Assembly: GCA_964464595.1 (NCBI GenBank)
Contig: CAYXGW010000070.1
Coordinates: forward strand, 1 to 30,428
Direction: 5' to 3'
Source: JADFJB01 sp964464595
GTDB taxonomy: Bacteria; Zhuqueibacterota; JdFR-76; DREG01
DNA: 30,428 bases
Shown here: in pieces, positions 23,252 to 30,428 of the stretch
How positions within the stretch are numbered: position 1 is the first letter of the stretch
Layout of the letters: each line of letters starts with the position of its first letter
Translations under genes and position numbers: made by a program
The notes under the pieces: generated by a model
Databases searched by the model: none
The model's input: only the letters and a program-made list of their open reading frames with translations
Told to the model about the DNA's origin: nothing

Positions 23252-26200
23252 ATGATAGAACGAATCATCGAAGCTTCGGTAAAAAATCGTTTTTTAGTTA
23301 TTATTTTCACCATAATGATCGCCCTCGGCGGCATTTATACAATGCTCAACACTTCTGTGGATGCAATACCGGACTTAAGTGATGTCCAGGTAATCATTCT
23401 TACGGAATATCCAGGTCAGGCGCCGCAGTTGGTGGAAGATCAGGTGACATATCCCCTAACCAGTTCTATGTTGGCTGTGCCTTTTGCCAAGGCTGTGCGG
23501 GGGTATTCTTTCTTTGGCCTTTCGTTTGTCTATATCATATTTGAAGATGGCACAGATCTATACTGGGCGCGCAGCCGGGTGCTGGAATATTTAAATTATG
23601 TTTCCAGCCGTTTACCCCAAGGAGTAACCCCAACTCTTGGACCGGATGCTACCGGTGTTGGATGGGTTTATGAGTACGTGTTGGATGGCGGCAATCAATA
23701 TGATTTACAGCAGCTACGTTCGATCCAGGACTGGTATCTTCGTTACGAATTGATGAGCGTACCTGGCGTTGCTGAAGTAGCCAGCATTGGCGGCTTTGTA
23801 AAACAATACCAGGTTGAAGTCGATCCTAACAAACTGGCAGCCTACAATATCTCCCTCAGTAAAATTCGTTTGGCCATCAAAAGTAGTAATAATGATGTGG
23901 GCGGCCGTCTGATCGAATCCGGAGAAACGGAATTTATGGTGCGCGGATTGGGGTACATTAAGTCTATACAGGACGTGGAGAATATTCCATTGGGCGTAGA
24001 TAATCATGGCACTCCAATTCTCATCAAAAATATCGCCCATGTCTCCATTGGTCCGGAATTAAGGCGCGGTATAGCGGATTGGAATGGCGAAGGGGAAATT
24101 GTCGGCGGCATCATCGTGATGCGGTTTGGCGGAAATGCATTGGTAACCATTGATCTTGTAAAAGAAAAAATGGAGGAATTGAAGAAAGGGCTTCCCCCCG
24201 GAGTTACCATCAAAACAGCATATGATCGATCTGGGTTGATCAAAAAAGCGATCGATAATCTTACCGGCAAACTGATCGAGGAAATTATTATCGTTGCCCT
24301 GGTATGTATTATCTTTCTGTTACATTTTCGCAGCGCTTTTGTGGCCATATTTACACTGCCAATGGGAATTTTGATCGCTTTCATTATCATGTCCTACCAG
24401 GGCATTAATGCAAACATCATGTCTCTTGGCGGAATTGCCATAGCCATCGGTGTGATGGTTGATGCGGCGATCGTGATGATCGAGAATGCGCATAAACATA
24501 TCGAAAGAGACGGCGGCAAGAAAGACCATTGGCTTATTATCATCGATGCCGCTAAGGAAGTTGGGCCGGCGCTGTTTTATTCTTTGTTGATTATAACACT
24601 TTCCTTTCTGCCAGTCTTTACTTTACAGGCCCAGGAAGGAAGATTGTTTAGCCCCCTTGCTTTCACCAAAACCTACGCCATGGCGGCGTCTGCACTGTTA
24701 GCTATTACCGTTGTGCCGGTATTAATGGGTTTTTGGATCAAAGGGAAAATCAAACCAGAGAATGTCAATCCCATCAATCGGTTTCTTATACGAATCTACC
24801 GCCCCTTGATTAATCTCGTGCTGCGTTTCAAATGGCCGACGATTTTTGCTGCGGTTGTTATCCTGGTGATGACAATTTTCCCACTCCGGAGACTTGGATC
24901 GGAATTCATGCCGCCGCTAAACGAAGGAGACTTGCTCTACATGCCCACCACAGATCCGGGCATCAGCATTACCAAGGCAAAGGAGTTACTACAACAGACG
25001 GATAGAATTATCAAGAGTTTTCCGGAAGTGCACCATGTATTTGGCAAAATCGGACGCGCCGAAACCGCTACGGATCCGGCGCCGCTCTCTATGATCGAAA
25101 CAACTATTACGCTGAAGCCGGAGGATGAGTGGCGAGAGGGAATGACCATGGAAAAACTGATTGAAGAATTGGATCAATCCATCCAGTTTCCCGGTTTGAC
25201 TAACGCCTGGACCATGCCGATCATAACACGGATCGATATGCTGGCTACAGGGATCAAGACACCGGTAGGTATAAAACTTATGGGTTCGGATCTTAGCGTG
25301 TTGTCAGACTTGGCGCAAAGGGTGGCTACTGTAGTGCGAAATGTCCCCGGAACGCTCAGCGTTTTTTCCGACAAGACTGTGAGCGGAAATTATCTGGATT
25401 TTACTATCAATCGGAAAGAAGCTGCAAGATATGGCCTAACGGTAGGTGCAATTCAAGATGTAATAATGTCGGCCATTGGCGGCATGAATGTGACGTGGAC
25501 GGTTGAAGTCCTGGAGAGTTACCCGGTAAATGTGCGCTACAGCCGGGAGTTGAGAGATAATCTGTATGATCTGCGCCGGGTGCTTATTGCAACACCCACA
25601 GGCGCCCAGATCCCAATCAATTACGTTGCTGACATTGAATTCAAGAAAGGTCCGCCGGTAATCAAAAGTGAAAACGCTCGCCGCACTGCCTGGCTATATG
25701 TTGATATTCGCGATATTGATGTTGGAACTTATGTGAAAAACGCAAAAATTGTCGTGAATGAAGAGGTAGATTTCCCTGAAGGCTACAGCCTGGTATGGAG
25801 CGGACAATATGAATACATGGTGCGAGCTCAACAACGCTTACGTATTGTACTTCCTGTAACCCTGTTGATTATTTTTTTGCTGCTTTATCTCAACTTTAAG
25901 AATATACAAGAAAGCGTTATTGTTATGCTGTCGCTACCGTTTTCTCTCGTTGGTGGTATTTGGTTTCTATATTTACTTGACTATAACTTGAGCGTGGCAG
26001 TTGGCGTGGGGTTTATAGCGCTTGCAGGCCTTTCGGCCGAAATTGGTGTTATTATGCTCACCTACCTGGATCGCGCTTACAACGACCGGATAATGGAAGG
26101 CAAATTGCAGTCCCTTCAGGCTCTTAAAGAAGTCGTACTGAAAGCAACTGCTATGCGAATTCGGCCAATTGTTATGACAGTTTCAACAACCATTTTGGGC

Positions 26201-26407
26201 TTGCTGCCAATCATGTGGGGCCATGGCGCCGGTTCCCAGGTGATGAAACGCATTGCAGCCCCAATGGTTGGTGGATTGTTTTCCACAACAATTTTATGTT
26301 TGCTTGTAATTCCTACTATTTATTTTTTGTGGCGAGGCCGCGGATTAAACAAAAATATTGAAGCTGAAATCGATCAGGCAGGTTCTGCTGTTTTGGAATC
26401 AAGTTAA
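23252..26407 (+). CDS. cusA: CusA-like heavy-metal RND efflux pump (Cu/Ag)
   Basis: A 1051-aa inner-membrane RND transporter of the heavy-metal class, full length. The three methionines that bind Cu(I)/Ag(I) in E. coli CusA are conserved at the same spacing: M564 in LLYMP, M614 in APLSM and M663 in RIDML. The membrane motif VMVDAAIVMIENAHKH in TM4 supplies the proton-relay Asp/Glu and is typical of CusA rather than Zn/Co pumps. GKIGRAETATDPAPL is also characteristic. It exports Cu(I)/Ag(I) from the periplasm through the CusC-like channel using the proton gradient. The ATG at 23252 has GGAG upstream. A 102-base palindromic repeat separates it from cusB. Confidence 0.95.
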   Translation: MIERIIEASVKNRFLVIIFTIMIALGGIYTMLNTSVDAIPDLSDVQVIILTEYPGQAPQLVEDQVTYPLTSSMLAVPFAKAVRGYSFFGLSFVYIIFEDGTDLYWARSRVLEYLNYVSSRLPQGVTPTLGPDATGVGWVYEYVLDGGNQYDLQQLRSIQDWYLRYELMSVPGVAEVASIGGFVKQYQVEVDPNKLAAYNISLSKIRLAIKSSNNDVGGRLIESGETEFMVRGLGYIKSIQDVENIPLGVDNHGTPILIKNIAHVSIGPELRRGIADWNGEGEIVGGIIVMRFGGNALVTIDLVKEKMEELKKGLPPGVTIKTAYDRSGLIKKAIDNLTGKLIEEIIIVALVCIIFLLHFRSAFVAIFTLPMGILIAFIIMSYQGINANIMSLGGIAIAIGVMVDAAIVMIENAHKHIERDGGKKDHWLIIIDAAKEVGPALFYSLLIITLSFLPVFTLQAQEGRLFSPLAFTKTYAMAASALLAITVVPVLMGFWIKGKIKPENVNPINRFLIRIYRPLINLVLRFKWPTIFAAVVILVMTIFPLRRLGSEFMPPLNEGDLLYMPTTDPGISITKAKELLQQTDRIIKSFPEVHHVFGKIGRAETATDPAPLSMIETTITLKPEDEWREGMTMEKLIEELDQSIQFPGLTNAWTMPIITRIDMLATGIKTPVGIKLMGSDLSVLSDLAQRVATVVRNVPGTLSVFSDKTVSGNYLDFTINRKEAARYGLTVGAIQDVIMSAIGGMNVTWTVEVLESYPVNVRYSRELRDNLYDLRRVLIATPTGAQIPINYVADIEFKKGPPVIKSENARRTAWLYVDIRDIDVGTYVKNAKIVVNEEVDFPEGYSLVWSGQYEYMVRAQQRLRIVLPVTLLIIFLLLYLNFKNIQESVIVMLSLPFSLVGGIWFLYLLDYNLSVAVGVGFIALAGLSAEIGVIMLTYLDRAYNDRIMEGKLQSLQALKEVVLKATAMRIRPIVMTVSTTILGLLPIMWGHGAGSQVMKRIAAPMVGGLFSTTILCLLVIPTIYFLWRGRGLNKNIEAEIDQAGSAVLESS

Positions 26408-26519
26408 AGAGTATAATATAGCGAGTTAATTCTGATAAAAATACCGCTGATAATGTTTGCTATTCCCGTCATACTGAAGATACAAATTAAGCCAATAACG
26501 AAAATAAGGAGAACGCAAA

Positions 26520-26905
26520 ATGAGTTATTATTTTTCAAAAACAGTGGATCAGCCTTCGATGAAGCAATAGAAAATGTTACAGCTGCCTTACAAGAAAAGG
26601 GTTTCGGGATACTCACAGAGATCGACGTTACGGAAACCTTAAAAAAGAAGCTGGATGTAGACTTCTACAAGTACCGAATATTGGGAGCCTGCAACCCACA
26701 GTTTGCCTACCAAGCGCTTCAGGTTGAAAATAAAGTCGGTACCATGCTTCCTTGTAACGTGATCGTGCAGGAGTTTGAAGATGGCAAAGTCGATGTTACC
26801 GCCATCGATCCAATGGCTTCCATGAAGGCGGTAGAAAACCCAAAATTAGAAGAAATCGCTGAAGAAGTTCGAAATATACTAAAATCCGTAATTGCGAATC
26901 TATGA
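26520..26905 (+). pseudogene. DUF302 protein, frameshifted near its N-terminus
   Basis: The expected family start, MSYYFSKTVD, is present at ATG 26520 with an AAGGAG site (26506-26511) 8 bases upstream, but this frame stops after 16 codons. The rest of the protein (SAFDEAIENVTAALQEKGFGILTEIDV to the end VIANL) lies in another frame, entered near 26547-26552. One missing base after GTGGAT would restore a normal protein of about 129 aa. An alternative reading from ATG 26453 has no ribosome binding site and an atypical N-terminus. DUF302 proteins are small alpha/beta proteins often found beside copper genes; their role is not settled. It lies between cusA and copA. Confidence 0.75.
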
Positions 26906-26952
26906 GAGCATCACACCAGATTAGGACAAAATTTTTTAATTTGAGTTAACAA

Positions 26953-29406
26953 ATGCAATCTTTAAAAGCTAATACATTAGATCCAGTTTGCGGAATGGAA
27001 GTTTCTCCCAACTCCGCCGCAGGTTCCCTTACCTACCAGGGTAAAACCATCTATTTCTGTTCACAAAACTGCCTGGAAAAATTCAAATCCGATCCGGAAG
27101 CATTCATGTCGACCAAAGCTGAGCAACATCCACATGTGGAGCATGAAAATCATCAAGACACTCGAAGAGAAATGGAAGACGTCACTTATACCTGCCCTAT
27201 GGATCCTGAGGTGGAACAGAATGAACCCGGTGCTTGCCCAAAATGCGGCATGACCCTGGAACCTGAAATGCCCGTAACTCCACAAACTATGGTAGAGTAC
27301 ACTTGCCCCATGCACCCGGAAGTAGTAAAATCCGAGCCCGGCAGCTGTCCGATTTGCGGGATGGCCTTAGAACTCAAAACTGTGGTTTTGGAAGAAGAGG
27401 AAAATCCGGAGCTAAAGGATATGAGCCGACGATTCTGGGCAAGCACCGGGCTTTCGATCCCCGTGCTTTTTTTAGCTATGTCCGAAATGATACCTGGTAA
27501 GCCGGTGCAAAATGCATTCTCTGCAAACTTGCTAATTTGGATTCAATTCGTATTAACTTCGCCCGTGGTCCTCTGGGGAGGCTGGCCGTTTTTCCAGCGC
27601 GGTTGGGCTTCTGTTATCAATCGTCATCTCAATATGTTTACCTTAATTGCCATTGGATCGGGTGTAGCCTATGTTTATAGTGTGGTAGCAACACTATTCC
27701 CGGGTATCTTCCCTGCTGCTTTCCGCGGTGCTGAAGGAGAAGTAGCGGTTTATTTTGAAGCGGCTGCTGTTATCACGACGCTGGTACTTCTCGGCCAGGT
27801 TTTGGAATTGAAGGCCAGAAGCCGTACCAACAGCGCAATAAAAGCCTTGCTGGGGCTGGCGCCCAATACTGCGAGAATTGTTCGGGATAACGGTGTTGAA
27901 GAGGACATTCCCCTTGAGCAAGTTCAACGCGGTGATAAACTGCGCGTTCGACCCGGAGATAAAATTCCAGTCGATGGTGTGGTGGTCGACGGGACAAGTT
28001 CAGTGGACGAATCCATGGTAACAGGTGAATCTATTCCGGTGCAAAAAGAATCCGGACAGAATGTAATTGGCGGGACGGTCAATGGAACAGGGAGCTTTGT
28101 GATGGAAGCACAACGAATCGGCAGCGATACCCTGTTAGCACAAATCGTACAAATGGTCAGTGAAGCGCAAAGAAGCCGCGCTCCTATTCAAAGTTTGGCC
28201 GATAAAGTTGCGTCATACTTTGTGCCGGCTGTTGTGATTATTAGTGTCCTGACAGCAATTATTTGGTCATTGTTAGGTCCGGAACCAAGAATGGCCTATG
28301 CCCTTGTAAATGCGGTGGCGGTGTTAATTATCGCTTGCCCTTGTGCGCTGGGTTTGGCGACGCCAATGTCGATCATGGTGGGAGCAGGACGAGGAGCTAT
28401 GGCCGGCGTACTGATCAAAAACGCTGAAGTTTTGGAAACCATGGAAAAGGTGGACACACTGGTGGTGGATAAAACCGGCACGCTAACTGAAGGAAAGCCA
28501 AAGTTAACCAGTTTATATAGCCAGCAAGACCAAAATCAAGATGAGGTTTTACGATTGGCAGCTTGCCTGGAATTAGCGAGCGAGCATCCATTAGCGGAAG
28601 CAATTGTAACCGGCGCTCGGGAAAGAGGTCAAGAATTAAAACCGGTTGAAAATTTTGATTCCATCACCGGTAAAGGTGTTACCGGAACTATCGACAGCCT
28701 TACTGTTGCAATAGGTAATCACAGGCTTTTTGAAGAACTAAACATCCGGCTCGGCGATTTGACCGACAGGGCTGAGAATATGCGGCAAAATGGTGAAACC
28801 GTCATGTTCGTGGCAATCGATAATAAACCGGCGGGCTTGTTGGGTGTTTCGGATCCGGTAAAAGCATCCACGCCAGAGGCTATCCGGTTATTGCGCAATG
28901 AGGGAATTAAAATCGTCATGTTGACCGGTGACAATCGTACGACTGCAGAATTTGTAGCAAAGACTCTGGGGATTGATGAAGTAGAAGCTGAAGTGCTGCC
29001 CCACATGAAAAACGAAGCCGTTAAGCGACTGCAATCCGAAGGACGAATTGTTGCAATGGCCGGGGATGGTATTAATGATGCGCCGGCACTGGCTCAAGCA
29101 CATGTAGGAATTGCCATGGGGTCCGGCACGGATGTAGCTATCGAAAGCGCCGGATTGACGCTTGTAAAGGGCGATTTGAAAGGTATCGCAAGGGCTCGGC
29201 GGTTAAGCCGCGGAACAATGCGTAACATTCGTCAAAACCTCTTTTGGGCATTTATTTATAATTCTTTGGGTGTGCCCCTTGCAGCCGGTATTCTCTACCC
29301 GTTCTTCGGAATATTACTTAGCCCGATGATTGCAGCTGCTGCAATGAGCTTTAGCTCTGTTTCCGTAATCGGCAATGCACTTAGACTTAGAAAATTGGTA
29401 TTATAA
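26953..29406 (+). CDS. copA: CopA-type Cu(I)-exporting P1B ATPase
   Basis: An 817-aa P-type ATPase. The N-terminus is unusual: a YHS domain (DPVCGMEV, then YFCSQNCLEKF; residues about 10-50) followed by two heavy-metal-binding domains (YTCPMDPEV with CPKCGM, and YTCPMHPEV with CPICGM) instead of the common CxxC ferredoxin-like domains. The catalytic part has TGES, the transmembrane CPC (C462-P-C464), DKTGT with the phosphorylated D506, SEHPLAEA, and GDGINDAPAL. The last helices carry YNSLGVP and MSFSSVSV, the signature of Cu(I)/Ag(I) pumps. It moves Cu(I) from the cytoplasm into the periplasm, where CusCBA would take over. No clear Shine-Dalgarno site precedes ATG 26953. Confidence 0.95.
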   Translation: MQSLKANTLDPVCGMEVSPNSAAGSLTYQGKTIYFCSQNCLEKFKSDPEAFMSTKAEQHPHVEHENHQDTRREMEDVTYTCPMDPEVEQNEPGACPKCGMTLEPEMPVTPQTMVEYTCPMHPEVVKSEPGSCPICGMALELKTVVLEEEENPELKDMSRRFWASTGLSIPVLFLAMSEMIPGKPVQNAFSANLLIWIQFVLTSPVVLWGGWPFFQRGWASVINRHLNMFTLIAIGSGVAYVYSVVATLFPGIFPAAFRGAEGEVAVYFEAAAVITTLVLLGQVLELKARSRTNSAIKALLGLAPNTARIVRDNGVEEDIPLEQVQRGDKLRVRPGDKIPVDGVVVDGTSSVDESMVTGESIPVQKESGQNVIGGTVNGTGSFVMEAQRIGSDTLLAQIVQMVSEAQRSRAPIQSLADKVASYFVPAVVIISVLTAIIWSLLGPEPRMAYALVNAVAVLIIACPCALGLATPMSIMVGAGRGAMAGVLIKNAEVLETMEKVDTLVVDKTGTLTEGKPKLTSLYSQQDQNQDEVLRLAACLELASEHPLAEAIVTGARERGQELKPVENFDSITGKGVTGTIDSLTVAIGNHRLFEELNIRLGDLTDRAENMRQNGETVMFVAIDNKPAGLLGVSDPVKASTPEAIRLLRNEGIKIVMLTGDNRTTAEFVAKTLGIDEVEAEVLPHMKNEAVKRLQSEGRIVAMAGDGINDAPALAQAHVGIAMGSGTDVAIESAGLTLVKGDLKGIARARRLSRGTMRNIRQNLFWAFIYNSLGVPLAAGILYPFFGILLSPMIAAAAMSFSSVSVIGNALRLRKLVL

Positions 29407-29419
29407 TTAAAAAGCTCAT

Positions 29420-29519
29420 AACGCAGACTGCGCAAAGCACGCGGAGTTTTCGATTTTGTTAACTAATGAGAACACGATATCTCGTTTGTTCTCTCTGTGA
29501 TCTCGGCGGTCTCTGCGTT
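29420..29519. repeat. Intergenic inverted repeat after copA
   Basis: The 100-base segment begins AACGCAGA (29420-29427) and ends TCTGCGTT (29512-29519), perfect inverted repeats, with purine-rich CGCAAAG/CGCGGAG-like heptads inside. A second hairpin (GAGAAC 29468-29473 with GTTCTC 29488-29493) lies in the middle. It resembles a repeat type of unknown function seen in many environmental genomes. It could also stabilise the 3' end of the copA transcript. Confidence 0.5.
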
Positions 29520-29552
29520 TATTAATTCAAACAAAGCTTTAATATACACGAC

Positions 29553-29987
29553 GTGACAGATTACCTTTTCAGTCTTGGTTACCCCGGATTATTGTTATTC
29601 AGCTTTATGGCAGCGACAATAGTACCGGTCAGTTCTGAGACAGCAGTTGTAAGCGCACTTGCTTTGGATATGCAGCCAGTGCCGGTGTTGCTGTTTGCAA
29701 CTATCGGCAATTGCTCGGCAGTTCTTTTTAATTATTGGCTGGGTTACAAAGGCGAAGAGAAGTTTCTACAGCGCCACCTACAAAAAAAAGCCGTAGCCAA
29801 AGCATATTCTATTACCAAACGGTGGGGAAAATGGGCATTGTTATTATCCTGGCTGCCGGTAATTGGCGACCCGATTACAATCCTGGCTGGTGTCATAAAA
29901 ATGGATTTGGGATTATTTATTCTGGTTAGTTTTACTTTACGGTTTATGAGGTACGTTATTATTATTGGGCTGTTTGAGATTTTTTAA
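29553..29987 (+). CDS. YqaA/DedA-like inner-membrane protein
   Basis: A 144-aa polytopic membrane protein of the YqaA (SNARE-associated, DedA-related) type: GYPGLLLFSFMAATIVPVSSE at the start, then ATIGNCSAVLFNYWLG, a polar loop (KAYSITKRWGKW) and LSWLPVIGDPITILAG, which matches the conserved GDP re-entrant segment. Proteins of this superfamily are linked to lipid carrier transport and envelope integrity; the substrate of YqaA is unknown. GTG 29553 is used as the start because no suitable ATG lies in frame; there is no clear Shine-Dalgarno site. It follows copA by 146 bases, across a repeat, and may be outside the copper operon. Confidence 0.8.
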   Translation: MTDYLFSLGYPGLLLFSFMAATIVPVSSETAVVSALALDMQPVPVLLFATIGNCSAVLFNYWLGYKGEEKFLQRHLQKKAVAKAYSITKRWGKWALLLSWLPVIGDPITILAGVIKMDLGLFILVSFTLRFMRYVIIIGLFEIF

Positions 29988-30097
29988 TCTTCTTTATATA
30001 TTTTGGAATTGTCGTAATAATGCATAGCTATTTGCAAAAGTATTAAGACAGAATGAACAAGATTTATAAAACGATAAATGAAATAGATCAATGTTTT

Positions 30098-30250
30098 GAA
30101 ACCGTTAAAACGGTCATAACACAGGATTTTTTGTTATTAACACCAGGATTAAAGGCCATGGTTAGAAAAAAATACCTTGTCATTAACACCTGGATTTATC
30201 CAGGTGAAAAGGGAAAGAAATGTCTAAATAAGAACCGTTTCAACGGTTTC
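30098..30250. repeat. Multi-hairpin palindromic element
   Basis: The ends are long inverted repeats, GAAACCGTTAAAACGGT (30098-30114) and ACCGTTTCAACGGTTTC (30234-30250), one mismatch in 17; each is itself a near-perfect palindrome (ACCGTT facing AACGGT). Inside are a perfect hairpin, CACCTGGAT-TT-ATCCAGGTG (30187-30206), and a degenerate partner around 30141-30163. I recall similar compound palindromes as interspersed repeats in Bacteroidetes- and KSB1-like genomes, possibly spread by REP-type transposases. No gene is encoded. Confidence 0.65.
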
Positions 30251-30428
30251 TAATTGACTTGAGATTGAAGGAGATTAAATATTTCCAAACACTCCTATAC
30301 CCGCTGCTGGCTACACTTAATCTGGGCAACCTTAAAACGTGAGCCTTTATTAACAAAAGAAGTTTTATATATCCTCTACAAGGATATGTTCAATAAGGGA
30401 ACTTCATTTCTACAATAATTAAACATCT
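30251..30428. other. Non-coding right edge
   Basis: No gene is seen. A small hairpin ATATCCT-CTACA-AGGATAT lies at 30369-30387. The next gene presumably begins beyond the window. Confidence 0.4.

Noticed and set aside
26453..26519. Upstream start of the DUF302 reading at ATG 26453
   Set aside because: It has no ribosome binding site and an atypical N-terminus, while the family N-terminus with a good site is at 26520 in another frame.
30053..30253. Plus-strand open frame of 66 codons
   Set aside because: Most of it is the palindromic repeat 30098-30250; the translation simply follows the hairpins.
1..30428. tRNA, rRNA, CRISPR array, prophage or transposase genes
   Set aside because: No cloverleaf-like or rRNA segments, no regularly spaced repeats, and no transposase, integrase or phage structural proteins could be recognised.

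Overview
The window reads like chromosomal DNA of a Gram-negative bacterium, probably of the FCB superphylum outside classical Bacteroidetes (Calditrichota, KSB1 or Marinimicrobia-like). This is inferred from moderate to low GC, lipoproteins and outer-membrane efflux parts, one secreted peptidase with a C-terminal type IX secretion (T9SS) sorting domain, and many genes with good Shine-Dalgarno sites. No rRNA, tRNA, CRISPR array or intact insertion sequence was seen.

Positions 1-3170 look like integron-type cassette DNA without a visible integrase. Two long imperfect palindromes (1711-1832 and 3035-3168) carry the RYYYAAC and GTTRRRY boxes of attC recombination sites. The first follows a CPBP-type intramembrane protease gene broken by a frameshift and a YhfC-like intramembrane protease gene. 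Between the two sites lies a cassette with two lipoprotein genes (glycine-zipper and PEGA).

Positions 3199-9600 hold an M14 carboxypeptidase (minus strand), a two-gene module of small conserved-looking proteins whose first gene is frameshifted, a decayed copy of the 3' end of a glycosyltransferase gene, a compact unit with promoter, two tiny ORFs with strong Shine-Dalgarno sites and two hairpins, the intact tandem GT2 glycosyltransferase (minus) and a PepD-type dipeptidase.

Positions 9600-15390 carry a FliB-like protein, an orphan Phd/YefM antitoxin with a perfect palindromic operator, a T9SS-secreted M14 peptidase, a deoxyribosyltransferase-like/HEAT fusion that resembles a conflict-system effector, and a HigBA toxin-antitoxin pair. 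Positions 15391-19556 are housekeeping-like: Tex with a strong terminator, then a DUF2207 membrane protein.

Positions 19689-29987 form a copper/silver efflux island: a Cys/His-rich small exported protein, CusC-, CusB- and CusA-like tripartite efflux proteins, a DUF302 protein (frameshifted near its start), a CopA-type Cu(I) ATPase with YHS and two heavy-metal-binding domains, and a YqaA/DedA-like membrane protein. CopA would move Cu(I) out of the cytoplasm and CusCBA would carry it from the periplasm out of the cell. Three interspersed palindromic repeats lie within or after this island (23087-23188, 29420-29519, 30098-30250).

The candidates best worth a second look are the attC-bounded cassettes, the tiny-ORF transcription unit at 5774-6115, and the deoxyribosyltransferase/HEAT gene beside HigBA. 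Three genes are broken by shifts of the same sense (net -1), so indel errors in the assembly must be excluded before they are called pseudogenes.
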